Assembly (NCBI GenBank): GCA_947499555.1
Contig: CANMOU010000004.1
Coordinates: 124,001 to 188,000, forward strand
Reading direction: 5' to 3'
DNA from: an uncultured Roseovarius sp.
GTDB taxonomy: Bacteria; Pseudomonadota; Alphaproteobacteria; Rhodobacterales; Rhodobacteraceae
DNA: 64,000 nt
Under the pieces are notes generated by a model. It was not told where the DNA came from. It saw nothing but the letters and a program-made list of their open reading frames with translations, and did no database searches. Shown piece by piece: positions 1 through 8,581 of the stretch. The translations under genes and the position numbers were made by a program. The stretch's first letter is position 1, and every line of letters starts with the position of its first letter.

Positions 1-787
1 CCGGGCAGCTCTCGAGGCGGCTGGGGCGGACCCCTATGCACCGGAGCTTGCACAACTGAAGGCAGTCGATGAGTTTCACACAGGCGGTTTGGAAGCCACC
101 GATGCGTTGCTTGACCAACTGGAAGTCTCGCCCGAAACACGCGTGCTCGACATTGGATGTGGGATTGGCGGCACCGCGCGACATGTGGCGGATCGCACCG
201 GCGCGGTGGTGCACGGATTTGATCTGACTCCTGATTTCGTCGATGTGGCCAAGGCACTGAGTGCGATGACAGGTATGGCCGACCGCACCTTGTTCGACGT
301 CGGAAGCGCCATCGACATGCCAGTAGACGACAACTTTGCTGACATGGCGCTGATGTTTCATGTAGCCATGAACATTCAGGACAAGCAGACGCTTTTCCGC
401 GAAGCCGCTCGCACCCTCGTGCCGGGGGGTACATTTGCGCTTTTCGACGTCATGCGTGGGAGTGACAGGGAACTGAACTTTCCTTTCCCCTGGGCTGAAC
501 GGGCAGACTTTTCCTTTGTCGAACCACCGGAAACCTATCGCGCCGCCGCAGAAAGCGCAGGTTTCGAATTGGTTTCCACACGCGACAGGTCAGATTTTGC
601 CAAAGACTTCTTCGACAGAATCTTTGCCAGGATCGAAAAAGAAGGCGGTCCTGCACCCGTCGGCATTCACCTGCTTATGGCCGAGACAGGCAGAGAAAAA
701 ATCCAGAATTATGTCACGCATCTTCACGCCGGAGATATCGCCCCGGTCGAGATGATTTTCCGCAACGGGGATCAAACTCCCTGCTAG
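1..787 (+). CDS. SAM-dependent class I methyltransferase, 5' truncated by window edge
   Basis: The reading frame is open from base 2, with no stop before the window edge, so the true start lies upstream. The UbiE-like methyltransferase fold is clear: motif I VLDIGCGIGGTARHVA binds S-adenosylmethionine, an acidic residue ends the second strand (HGFDLTPDFV), and a VPGGTFALFDV post-motif follows. The substrate cannot be told from sequence; related proteins act on quinones, sarcosine/glycine or sterols. The stop is only 17 bases before preA on the same strand, so the two may be co-transcribed, but a role in pyrimidine breakdown is not established. A TTG at 89 is an internal codon, not a convincing start. 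Confidence 0.85.
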   Translation, partial: RAALEAAGADPYAPELAQLKAVDEFHTGGLEATDALLDQLEVSPETRVLDIGCGIGGTARHVADRTGAVVHGFDLTPDFVDVAKALSAMTGMADRTLFDVGSAIDMPVDDNFADMALMFHVAMNIQDKQTLFREAARTLVPGGTFALFDVMRGSDRELNFPFPWAERADFSFVEPPETYRAAAESAGFELVSTRDRSDFAKDFFDRIFARIEKEGGPAPVGIHLLMAETGREKIQNYVTHLHAGDIAPVEMIFRNGDQTPC

Positions 788-804
788 ACGCGAAGGAAAA
801 CAAC

Positions 805-2109
805 ATGGCCAGTCTTGCAAGCAACTTTGCCGGTATTTCTTCCCCCAACCCTTTCTGGCTCGCCTCGGCGCCGCCGACGGACAAGGAATACAATGTTCGC
901 CGCGCCTTTGAGGCCGGTTGGGGCGGTGTTGTCTGGAAAACGCTCGGCGAGGACGGCCCACCTATCGTCAACGTAAACGGTCCAAGGTACGGGGCGATCT
1001 GGGGTGCAGACCGGCGGCTCTTGGGCCTGAACAACATCGAGTTGATTACTGACCGGCCTTTGCAGGTCAATCTCGATGAGATGGCACGCGTCAAGAAAGA
1101 CTATCCTGACCGGGCGCTTATCGCGTCGCTTATGGTGCCGGTTGATGAAGACAGCTGGAAAATCATTCTCGACCGTGTTCTGGAAACCGGCTGTGACGGT
1201 GTTGAACTGAACTTTGGGTGCCCGCACGGGATGAGCGAACGCGGCATGGGGTCCGCCGTGGGCCAGGTGCCCGACTACGTGCAACAGGTCACCGAATGGT
1301 GCAAGAAACACTCGGACCTGCCAGTCATTGTGAAGCTTACGCCAAACATCACGGATATTCGCAAACCCGCTCAGGCCGCCCATGATGGTGGCGCAGATGC
1401 GGTAAGCCTGATCAATACCATCAACTCGATCACGTCCGTCAACCTCGACAGTTTTGCCCCCGAACCCACAATTGACGGCAAAGGCGCACATGGTGGTTAT
1501 TGCGGCCCGGCGGTAAAACCCATCGCGCTGAACATGGTCGCTGAGATCGCGCGGAGCCCTTCGCTCTCTGGCTTGCCAATTTCAGGCATTGGCGGGATCA
1601 CCACATGGCGCGATGCGGCTGAATTCCTGGCGCTCGGCGCAGGGAATGTGCAGGTCTGTACCGCAGCGATGACCTATGGCTTCAAGATCGTACAGGAAAT
1701 GATCTCGGGCCTGTCGCAGTATATGGATGAAAAGGGATTTCGGTCTGTTGATGAGATCGTTGGCCGGGCTGTGCCGAATTGCTCGGACTGGCAACATCTG
1801 AACCTCAACTATGTCACGAAAGCGCGCATCAATCAGGATCTCTGCATCAAATGCGGTCGGTGCTATGCGGCTTGCGAAGACACATCGCATCAAGCCATCT
1901 CAATGACACCAGATCGCGTCTTTGATGTCATCGACGCGGAATGCGTGGCCTGTAACCTGTGCGTCAATGTCTGTCCGGTCGAGAGCTGCATCACGATGGA
2001 AGAACTGCAGCCAGGCACGGTGGATGAACGCACGGGCAAAGTGGTTGAGAAAGACTACGCCAACTGGACCACGCACCCAAACAATCCCGGCAGCTGTGCC
2101 GCCGAATAG
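805..2109 (+). CDS. preA: NAD-dependent dihydropyrimidine dehydrogenase subunit PreA
   Basis: This 434-residue protein reduces uracil or thymine to the 5,6-dihydro form, the first step of reductive pyrimidine degradation, together with the flavoprotein PreT (not in the window). The N-terminal TIM-barrel FMN domain resembles dihydroorotate dehydrogenase and carries the ELNFGCPHGM loop (Cys139). Two [4Fe-4S] motifs close the protein: C347xxCxxCxxxC and C380xxCxxCxxxC, which relay electrons from PreT. Length is normal for the family. The start ATG follows a GAAGGAAA Shine-Dalgarno-like stretch. Its place beside the RutR-linked hydantoinase genes supports a catabolic role. Confidence 0.95.
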   Translation: MASLASNFAGISSPNPFWLASAPPTDKEYNVRRAFEAGWGGVVWKTLGEDGPPIVNVNGPRYGAIWGADRRLLGLNNIELITDRPLQVNLDEMARVKKDYPDRALIASLMVPVDEDSWKIILDRVLETGCDGVELNFGCPHGMSERGMGSAVGQVPDYVQQVTEWCKKHSDLPVIVKLTPNITDIRKPAQAAHDGGADAVSLINTINSITSVNLDSFAPEPTIDGKGAHGGYCGPAVKPIALNMVAEIARSPSLSGLPISGIGGITTWRDAAEFLALGAGNVQVCTAAMTYGFKIVQEMISGLSQYMDEKGFRSVDEIVGRAVPNCSDWQHLNLNYVTKARINQDLCIKCGRCYAACEDTSHQAISMTPDRVFDVIDAECVACNLCVNVCPVESCITMEELQPGTVDERTGKVVEKDYANWTTHPNNPGSCAAE

Positions 2110-2167
2110 GGGTTTGACCGAAATACATACTTGTCCCTAGGATTTCTGCTCAGGGGAGGGTCACATC

Positions 2168-3523
2168 ATGGCAGCATATCCGGCGGAAGTCGCAGAATTT
2201 CTGGAAGCGCATCCAGAGATTAATTTCGTGGATGCGCTGATGTTCGATCTGGTGGGCACGGCTGTGGGCAAGCGCTATCCGAGGCGCGATATCGGCAAGC
2301 TCTACAGCTCTGGCTGTGCATTCTGCGCAGGGATCACCACGCTGGATTCACTGGGCACAAGCTGGGACGTTTTTGGCATCGGGTTTTCTGACGGCGATCC
2401 GGATACCGTCGCGCGCCCCATTCCTGGTACACTGGTGCCCGTTCCCTGGGCGAAGGGGCTGGCGCAATGCATGATCGCGCCCGAGAACCCGGAAGATCCG
2501 AAGGGCTACTGGTTTGATCCTCGGGCGATTCTCGCGCAGGTGGTCAAGCGTTTCGAACCGCTTGGACTGCGCCCCGTGGTGGCTTGCGAGTTGGAATTTT
2601 TCCTGGTGGATCCCGAGCGCGGGCCGATGGGTGAAATACGGGCCGCCACGCCCGGTTTTTCCGGCCGTGACAGCGCAGCGCCGCGCGTGCTGAACTTTGA
2701 CAAGCTCGATGAATGGGCCGAGCTGCTTTCAGATATCGACAAAGCCTGTCGGTTGCAGGGCGTGCCGGTGGGGGCCGCCAGCGCCGAATATGGCGGCAGC
2801 CAGTTCGAGGTCAATCTTGGTCATGTGACGGACCCGGTTCTGGCGGCCGATCATGCGCTTTTGCTGCGCCGTGCTTGTCAGGGGGTGGCCCGCAAACATG
2901 GGCTTCTCGCAAGTTTCATGTCAAAGCCGCTCACCGGCCAGTCGGGTAGCGGGCTGCATGTTCATGTGAGCCTTCTGAATGACGACGGCCAGAACGTGTT
3001 TGACGAGACGAGCGCGCAGGGCGCGGAGACCCTGTCCAATGCGATTGGCGGCCTGCAGGCGACGGCCTGGGATGCATTGGCACTTTTTGCGCCCAATCTC
3101 GGGGCGTATCGGCGGTTTGAACCGGATCAGTTTGTCCCGGTGAACACAAGCTGGGGACCAAACAATCGCTCTGTGGCGTTCCGCATCCCGACCAGCGCAC
3201 CCGAGGACCGCCGCATTGAACATCGGATCGCCGGGGCGGACGCTAACCCTTACCTTGTCATGGCGGCCGTGCTGGCAGGCATCCATCATGGGTTGAGCAA
3301 CAAGCTGGATGCAGGAGAGGCATCAAGCGGCAATGCCGGAGACAGCATGGACCCTGACATGCCAACTAAGCTCTGGTCGGCGCTGGACAGGCTGGAAGCG
3401 TCCGAGATCATGGCCACATATCTCGGTGCGCAATACCCAAAGGCCTATGCCGACATCAAACGGGCGGAACTCGACGCGTTCCTCGCAGAGGTCCTGCCGC
3501 GGGAGTATGACTGGTACGTTTAA
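2168..3523 (+). CDS. Glutamine synthetase family protein (gamma-glutamyl ligase-like)
   Basis: A 451-residue member of the glutamine synthetase superfamily with the N-terminal beta-grasp and the C-terminal catalytic domain (ACELEFFLVD metal-binding glutamates, SGLHVHVSL, PNNRSVAFR and the EHRIAGADANPY segment). Length and style are closer to the PuuA/GlnT branch, whose known members join glutamate to amines, than to housekeeping GlnA: the adenylylation-tyrosine loop is not evident. The real acceptor is unknown. It lies 58 bases after preA with a GGGGAGGG ribosome site before the ATG. A link to ammonia or beta-alanine released by pyrimidine breakdown is inference from position only. Confidence 0.85.
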   Translation: MAAYPAEVAEFLEAHPEINFVDALMFDLVGTAVGKRYPRRDIGKLYSSGCAFCAGITTLDSLGTSWDVFGIGFSDGDPDTVARPIPGTLVPVPWAKGLAQCMIAPENPEDPKGYWFDPRAILAQVVKRFEPLGLRPVVACELEFFLVDPERGPMGEIRAATPGFSGRDSAAPRVLNFDKLDEWAELLSDIDKACRLQGVPVGAASAEYGGSQFEVNLGHVTDPVLAADHALLLRRACQGVARKHGLLASFMSKPLTGQSGSGLHVHVSLLNDDGQNVFDETSAQGAETLSNAIGGLQATAWDALALFAPNLGAYRRFEPDQFVPVNTSWGPNNRSVAFRIPTSAPEDRRIEHRIAGADANPYLVMAAVLAGIHHGLSNKLDAGEASSGNAGDSMDPDMPTKLWSALDRLEASEIMATYLGAQYPKAYADIKRAELDAFLAEVLPREYDWYV

Positions 3524-3545
3524 GTTTTGTCTCGGGTGGAGATTT

Positions 3546-3586
3546 TTCGCAGAATAATCTGGGAATGAGAATTCTGCGAATTTTCT
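3546..3586 (+). terminator. Rho-independent terminator after the glutamine-synthetase-like gene
   Basis: A 10-base perfect inverted repeat (TTCGCAGAAT at 3546-3555, ATTCTGCGAA at 3571-3580) is followed at once by TTTTCT. It ends the preA-side transcription unit before the convergent rutR gene. Confidence 0.75.
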
Positions 3587-3644
3587 AGAACTCGAAATGT
3601 AACGGACCGTTGTGGCAGATCACTACAACAGTCTTCAGCCGAGA

Positions 3645-4271
3645 TTAAACCGAGAGCATGCGCCGATAGAGCGCTTCCAGAAAGACCCAAGCCTGTGCTT
3701 GCACATCCTGATCGGGCACCAGCGTGCGCACCTGCGCTTCAAAATCGGCGTAGTGCTGCGTCGTCGCCCAGACCGAAAAAAGCAGATGGTGCGGGTCGAC
3801 CGGCGCGATTTTTCCGTGTTCTGCCCAAGCCTCAATCACGCGCGCCGTCTTGTCCACCAGTGGCTTTAGAGTGCTCTCAAAATGAGCACCGATCCGAGGT
3901 GCGCCTTGCAACACCTCATTGGCAAAGAGCCGACTTTCTCGCGGATACTCAAAGGACATTTCGATCTTGCGCCGCACATAGCGCAGAATTTCTTCCAATG
4001 GCTCCCCCTGCGGGTCAATCTCGCGCATCGGAGCGAGCCAAGTGTCCATCAACCCATTGAGAAGTGTGACATGGATGTCCTCTTTGCCACCAAAGTAATA
4101 AAGGATGTTCGGCTTCGACAGCCCGGCTTGCTCGGCAATCTGATCCAGGGTGGCCCCCCGAAACCCGTGCTGCGAGAACACATCAAGGGCCGCATCCAGG
4201 ATACGCGCGCGGTTGCGCTGCTGAATGCGGCTTGGCCTGGGGGTTTCATCATCTTGCAATGACTTTGTCAT
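3645..4271 (-). CDS. rutR: TetR-family repressor of pyrimidine catabolism, RutR-like
   Basis: The N-terminal TetR helix-turn-helix (RILDAALDVFSQHGF...QIAEQAGLSKPNILYYFGGK) is followed by a RutR-type ligand domain. Runs such as DTWLAPM, RLFANEVLQGAP, GKIAPVDPHHLLFSVWATTQHYADF mirror the E. coli RutR uracil sensor. The ATG at 4271 is preferred because GAGGG lies just upstream and it puts the HTH at the usual distance from the N terminus; a GTG at 4325 would add 18 residues. The gene is transcribed away from the ureidopropionase gene and shares with it an intergenic region holding a RutR operator. Expected behaviour: repression lifted by uracil. Function by homology; ligand not proven. Confidence 0.88.
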   Translation of the reverse strand: MTKSLQDDETPRPSRIQQRNRARILDAALDVFSQHGFRGATLDQIAEQAGLSKPNILYYFGGKEDIHVTLLNGLMDTWLAPMREIDPQGEPLEEILRYVRRKIEMSFEYPRESRLFANEVLQGAPRIGAHFESTLKPLVDKTARVIEAWAEHGKIAPVDPHHLLFSVWATTQHYADFEAQVRTLVPDQDVQAQAWVFLEALYRRMLSV

Positions 4272-4387
4272 GGCCCTCGTCTTGTTCCCAATCGCCCAAT
4301 CCAGTCGCAGGTCCGGCCTCTCCACGACCGTATAGGCCCCACCTTCTTCACATTAGTTGACATGGGCAAGTTCTTCCGCAATCGTAG

Positions 4388-4405
4388 TTTTACCAATTGG
4401 TCAAA
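4388..4405. promoter_or_regulatory. RutR operator palindrome
   Basis: TTTACCAATTGGTCAA at 4389-4404 differs at one base from the known E. coli RutR consensus TTGACCANNTGGTCAA; the palindrome over 4388-4405 has a single mismatched pair. It lies between the divergent rutR (start 4271) and beta-ureidopropionase (start 4501) genes, well placed to control both. Confidence 0.85.
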
Positions 4406-4500
4406 AGTGATGTAGAAGGGCACCATGAGCGCTCGCTTTGGCGCGTTGTCCTGAACGCTATGGCCCGTTGCGAAGGAACATGCGGCAAAGGGGGGATGAC

Positions 4501-5751
4501 ATGGCGGCTCCGGGTGAAAACCTAAAGGTCAATGGCGACCGTTTGTGGAACAGCCTGATGGAGATGGCCAAGATCGGCCCCGGTGTTGCGGGCGGTAACA
4601 ACCGCCAGACCCTGACGGATGAAGATGCCGAAGGACGCGCGCTTTACAAATCCTGGTGTGATGCCGCTGGCCTCATCACAGGCGTGGACACAATGGGCAA
4701 CATGTTCGCCCGCCGAGAGGGAACCGACCCCGACGCGCTCCCCGTCTATGTCGGTTCCCACCTCGACACCCAGCCGACTGGCGGCAAGTATGATGGGGTG
4801 TTGGGGGTGCTGGGCGGGCTGGAAATCATCCGCACCCTCAACGATCTCGGGATCAAAACCAAGCACCCCATCGTCGTCACCAACTGGACAAATGAGGAAG
4901 GCACGCGTTATGCGCCCGCCATGCTGGCCTCAGGCGTGTTTGCGGGCAAGCATACGGAAGAATGGGCCAAGGATCGCGTCGATGCCGATGGAAAGCGGTT
5001 TGGCGATGAGCTGAACCGGATCGGCTGGGAAGGCGATGAACCGGTGGGCAACCGCAAGATGCATGCCTTTTTCGAGCTGCATATCGAACAGGGGCCCATC
5101 CTTGAGGCTGAAGAAAAAGACATCGGCGTCGTCACGCATGGCCAGGGCCTGCGCTGGATCGAATGCACCGTGACGGGCAAGGATTCCCATACCGGGTCCA
5201 CGCCCATGCATATGCGCAAGAACGCGGGGCGCGGCCTCGCGCTTATCACGGAACTGGTGCATGAAATTGCGATGAAGAACCAGCCCAATGCGGTGGGGGC
5301 CATTGGCCATATCGAGGTCTATCCCAATTCCCGCAACGTGATCCCCGGCAAGGTTGTCTTCACCGTCGACATGCGCACGCACCTTTTGGACAAACTGAAC
5401 GCCATGGTCGCCGAGTTCGACGAGCGCGCGCCGAAGCTCTGCGAAGAGATCGGGGTGGAGTTCTCATCTGAAATCGTCGGCCAGTTCGACCCGCCTGCTT
5501 TTGACGAAGGATGCGTGACCGCCGTGCGCGACGCGGCGGAACGGCTGGGCTATTCCCACATGGACATTGTGAGCGGCGCAGGCCACGACGCCTGCTGGAT
5601 CAACGACGTGGCCCCAACGGCGATGGTCATGTGTCCTTGTGTGGACGGGCTATCGCATAACGAGGCCGAGGAAATCTCCAAGGAATGGGCCACGGCGGGC
5701 ACGGACGTGCTGATGCACGCGGTTGTCGAGACGGCGGGGATTGTGGAGTGA
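4501..5751 (+). CDS. hyuC: Zn-dependent amidohydrolase, beta-ureidopropionase / N-carbamoyl-amino-acid hydrolase (HyuC/PydC type)
   Basis: A 416-residue M20-family hydrolase predicted to cleave N-carbamoyl-beta-alanine to beta-alanine, CO2 and ammonia, the third step of reductive pyrimidine breakdown. Visible motifs: GSHLDTQPTGGKYDGVLG (metal-binding His/Asp), TNEEGTRYAP (catalytic/metal Glu pair), FFELHIEQGP, HTGSTPM at the dimerisation lid, and SGAGHDA near the C terminus. The ATG at 4501 is chosen because AAGGGGGG ends about six bases upstream; a longer frame from 4438 would add 21 unlikely residues. It is the first gene downstream of the RutR operator and its stop overlaps the next start (GTGA). 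Confidence 0.9.
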   Translation: MAAPGENLKVNGDRLWNSLMEMAKIGPGVAGGNNRQTLTDEDAEGRALYKSWCDAAGLITGVDTMGNMFARREGTDPDALPVYVGSHLDTQPTGGKYDGVLGVLGGLEIIRTLNDLGIKTKHPIVVTNWTNEEGTRYAPAMLASGVFAGKHTEEWAKDRVDADGKRFGDELNRIGWEGDEPVGNRKMHAFFELHIEQGPILEAEEKDIGVVTHGQGLRWIECTVTGKDSHTGSTPMHMRKNAGRGLALITELVHEIAMKNQPNAVGAIGHIEVYPNSRNVIPGKVVFTVDMRTHLLDKLNAMVAEFDERAPKLCEEIGVEFSSEIVGQFDPPAFDEGCVTAVRDAAERLGYSHMDIVSGAGHDACWINDVAPTAMVMCPCVDGLSHNEAEEISKEWATAGTDVLMHAVVETAGIVE

Positions 5752-6221
5752 GGCTTTGGAACTCTATCAAATGTTCGACGATCGCGTTGCTGGTCGTAAC
5801 GCCGACGACGACTTTAAGCTCTGAATTGCTGGCACTTAAAGACACGGTAAACGAAGACACCGAGATGTCCTATCAGTACGTACGCTGCGCTTCTTTTTAC
5901 AACGCGACCATGGCTTGGGCAGGGCAACAGCTCGACAACGAGACCAGAGAAAGTATGGAAACTGCTGTATCAAGTTTGCTGCAAACCACAGTTTTCGTAA
6001 GAACCAGTACAAATCCTGATGGCGTTGAGACTATTTCGGAGATCGTGCTCGAAGAAGCAAACATGATTTCAGAACTGTACTTGGATCAGTTTCGAAGAAA
6101 CTACGCTGTGGAGGGAACAGCGTGGGACGGAAATGAAATCTGGGAGAATGACCTGAAATTCTGCCAACCCGTCGCACAAGCAGCAAATGCGCTTGTGTCC
6201 GAAGAGGAAGACACCCAATGA
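5748..6221 (+). CDS. Small exported protein of unknown function inside the pyrimidine operon
   Basis: A 157-residue protein not recognised as any family. The GTG start overlaps the upstream TGA (GTGA) and the stop overlaps the dihydropyrimidinase ATG (ATGA), so it is translationally coupled on both sides. The N terminus (MRLWNSIKCSTIALLVVTPTTTLS) looks like a signal peptide or membrane anchor, suggesting a periplasmic location. The body is acidic and alpha-helical in character, with two Cys in the mature part (YVRCASFYNATMAW and LKFCQPVAQA) that could form a disulfide. Its codons are visibly less GC-rich than those of the flanking enzymes, which may indicate later insertion. Confidence 0.7.
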   Translation: MRLWNSIKCSTIALLVVTPTTTLSSELLALKDTVNEDTEMSYQYVRCASFYNATMAWAGQQLDNETRESMETAVSSLLQTTVFVRTSTNPDGVETISEIVLEEANMISELYLDQFRRNYAVEGTAWDGNEIWENDLKFCQPVAQAANALVSEEEDTQ

Positions 6222-7681
6222 CCACCAAAGTCATCAAGAACGGCACCGTCTGCACCGCGGACCGCACATGGAAAGCCGATGTCCTGATCGAGGATGAGAA
6301 GATCAAGCAGATCGGCGAGGACCTCAAAGGCGACGAATATATCGACGCGTCAGACGCCTATGTCATCCCCGGCGGCATTGATCCGCACACCCATCTGGAA
6401 ATGCCCTTCATGGGCACCACCGCAGCCGAGACCTTCGAGACCGGCACCTGGGCCGCGGCCTGTGGCGGGACAACAATGCTAGTGGATTTCTGCCTGCCCG
6501 GCGCGGATGGTTCTATCAAGAACGCCATCAACGAATGGCACCGTAAAAGCGCCCCCCAGATCTGTGCCGATATCGGCTATCACATGGCCATCACCGGCTG
6601 GAATGAAAGCATCTTCACCGAGATGAAAGATGCCGTCGACATGGGCGTGAACAGCTTCAAGCATTTCATGGCCTACAAGGGCGCGCTGATGATCGAGGAT
6701 GACGAGATGTTCGCCTCGTTCAAGCGCTGTGCCGAGTTGGGCGCGCTACCCATGGTGCATGCTGAGAACGGAGATCTGGTGGCCGAGTTGCAGGAGAAAT
6801 ACTTCAACCAGGGCATCACCGGCCCCGAGGGGCACGCCTATTCCCGTCCGCCGGAACTGGAAGGCGAGGCCGCGAACCGCGCCATCACCATCGCCGACAC
6901 GGCGGGCGTGCCGCTTTACATCGTGCATGTCAGCTGCGAGCAGGCCCACGAGGCGATCCGCCGCGCGCGCCAGAAGGGCATGCGCGTCTATGGCGAGCCG
7001 TTGGCGCAGTTCCTGACGCTGGATGAAAGCGAATATTTCAACAAGGATTGGGACCACGCCGCCCGCCGCGTCATGTCCCCGCCCTTCCGGTCAAAAGATC
7101 ATCAGGACAGCCTCTGGGCCGGTCTGCAAGCAGGCAGCTTGCAAGTCGTCGCCACCGACCACGCCGCCTTCAACACCGAGCAGAAACGCGCGGGCCGCGA
7201 TGATTTCCGCATCATCCCCAACGGCTCCAACGGGCTGGAAGAGCGGATGCCTGTGCTCTGGACCCACGGCGTGGAAACCGGGCGGCTGACGCCCAACGAG
7301 TTCGTCGCCGTGACCTCCACCAACGTCGCCAAGATCCTCAACATCTACCCCAAGAAAGGGGCCATCGTGGAAGGGGCCGACGCCGATATCGTGGTCTGGG
7401 ACCCCAAGATCACCAAGACGATCTCAGCCTCCAACCACCATTCGATCCTTGATTACAACGTCTTCGAAGGCTTCGAAGTCACCGCCAATTCGCGTTATAC
7501 CCTGAGCCGGGGCGAGGTCATCTGGGCCTGGGGTCAGAACTCACAACCCCAACCTGGCCGAGGCCGCTTCGTGCCCCGCCCGGCCTTCCCGTCTGCGCAC
7601 ACAGCGCTCAGCAAATGGAAAGAACTCACCGCGCCCAAGATGATCGAACGCGACCCGCTGAACATTCCGGCGGGAATTTGA
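6218..7681 (+). CDS. hydA: Dihydropyrimidinase (D-hydantoinase)
   Basis: A 487-residue cyclic amidohydrolase that opens dihydrouracil to N-carbamoyl-beta-alanine, step two of the pathway. The binuclear metal site is complete: DPHTHLEMPF (His-x-His), the carboxylatable Lys in FKHFMAYKG, MVHAENGD, YIVHVSCEQ and VVATDHAAF (Asp). Length matches bacterial dihydropyrimidinases. The N-terminal MTTKVIKNGTVCTADRTW strand begins the beta-sandwich typical of the family. It is the third gene of the coupled block behind the RutR operator. The assignment to dihydropyrimidines rather than other hydantoins rests on preA and the ureidopropionase beside it. Confidence 0.94.
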   Translation: MTTKVIKNGTVCTADRTWKADVLIEDEKIKQIGEDLKGDEYIDASDAYVIPGGIDPHTHLEMPFMGTTAAETFETGTWAAACGGTTMLVDFCLPGADGSIKNAINEWHRKSAPQICADIGYHMAITGWNESIFTEMKDAVDMGVNSFKHFMAYKGALMIEDDEMFASFKRCAELGALPMVHAENGDLVAELQEKYFNQGITGPEGHAYSRPPELEGEAANRAITIADTAGVPLYIVHVSCEQAHEAIRRARQKGMRVYGEPLAQFLTLDESEYFNKDWDHAARRVMSPPFRSKDHQDSLWAGLQAGSLQVVATDHAAFNTEQKRAGRDDFRIIPNGSNGLEERMPVLWTHGVETGRLTPNEFVAVTSTNVAKILNIYPKKGAIVEGADADIVVWDPKITKTISASNHHSILDYNVFEGFEVTANSRYTLSRGEVIWAWGQNSQPQPGRGRFVPRPAFPSAHTALSKWKELTAPKMIERDPLNIPAGI

Positions 7682-7691
7682 TGAACCACCC

Positions 7692-7753
7692 GCCCCGGGC
7701 TTGATCCGGGGCCTCACGATCCACCCCTAGAGGTCCCGGATCAGGTCCGGGAC
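7692..7753. repeat. Two tandem GC-rich hairpins between hydA and the ABC genes
   Basis: Two perfect stem-loops lie in the 87-base gap: GCCCCGG-N7-CCGGGGC (7692-7712) and GTCCCGGA-N5-TCCGGGAC (7733-7753). The two units share the GATC-containing CCGG core, as in dispersed palindromic repeats of alphaproteobacteria. There is no T-run, so they may stabilise or partially attenuate mRNA between enzymes and transporter. Confidence 0.6.
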
Positions 7754-7768
7754 TGGAGACACCCAGAC

Positions 7769-8551
7769 TTGACTTCGAACCCGGTGATCAGCGCCAAAGA
7801 TCTCAGCCTGACTTTTCAGACCAATGACGGCCCTGTCCACGCGTTGAAGGATGTCAGCCTCACCGTCAATAAAGGCGATTTCGTCTCCTTCATCGGCCCC
7901 TCAGGCTGTGGCAAAACCACCTTCTTGCGCTGCATGGCTGATCTGGAGCACCCCACCGGCGGCACGATCTCCGTTAATGGCTTGTCGCCTGAGGAGGCGC
8001 GCAAGTCCCGTGCCTATGGCTATGTGTTTCAGGCTGCGGGCCTCTACCCCTGGCGCACCATTGGCGGTAATGTCCGCCTGCCGCTGGAAATCATGGGCTA
8101 CGACAAGGCAGAGCAGGCCGCGCGGGTTGCCCGAGTGCTGGAGCTTGTCGACCTCGCAGGCTTTGAAAAGAAATTCCCCTGGCAACTCTCTGGCGGCATG
8201 CAACAACGCGCTTCCATCGCCCGCGCGCTGGCCTTTGATGCGGATATCCTGCTGATGGATGAGCCCTTCGGCGCGCTGGATGAAATTGTCCGCGACCACC
8301 TCAACGAACAGCTTCTGCATCTCTGGGAGCGGACGAACAAAACCATCTGCTTTGTCACGCACTCCATCCCCGAGGCGGTGTATCTGTCGACCAAGATCGT
8401 CGTCATGTCCCCTCGCCCGGGTCGCATCACCGATGTGATCGACAGCCCCCTGCCCAAAGAGCGGCCCTTGGAAATCCGGGACACGCCGGGATTCCTCGAC
8501 GTTGCTCACCGCGTCCGCGAAGGGCTACGTGCGGGACAAAGCTATGACTGA
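7769..8551 (+). CDS. ABC transporter ATP-binding protein (SsuB/TauB/ThiZ-like)
   Basis: A 260-residue ATPase with Walker A GPSGCGKTT, Q-loop VFQAAGLYPW, signature LSGGMQQR, Walker B ILLMDEPFGALDE and switch His in CFVTHSIPEAVYLS. Sequence style matches the nitrate/sulfonate/taurine/NMT1 importer class. The start is a TTG at 7769 with GGAG eleven bases upstream; no better ATG exists before the conserved ISAKDLSLTF strand. It is followed by two permeases and a binding protein, so it powers the same importer. Position after hydA suggests pyrimidine, hydantoin or related base uptake; the substrate is not shown by sequence. Confidence 0.9.
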   Translation: MTSNPVISAKDLSLTFQTNDGPVHALKDVSLTVNKGDFVSFIGPSGCGKTTFLRCMADLEHPTGGTISVNGLSPEEARKSRAYGYVFQAAGLYPWRTIGGNVRLPLEIMGYDKAEQAARVARVLELVDLAGFEKKFPWQLSGGMQQRASIARALAFDADILLMDEPFGALDEIVRDHLNEQLLHLWERTNKTICFVTHSIPEAVYLSTKIVVMSPRPGRITDVIDSPLPKERPLEIRDTPGFLDVAHRVREGLRAGQSYD

Positions 8552-8581
8552 CACGCGCGCGCATTCCAAAGGAGGACCTCC

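Noticed and set aside
784-1491. 235-codon minus-strand frame
   Set aside because: Antisense to preA; no start context or family match.
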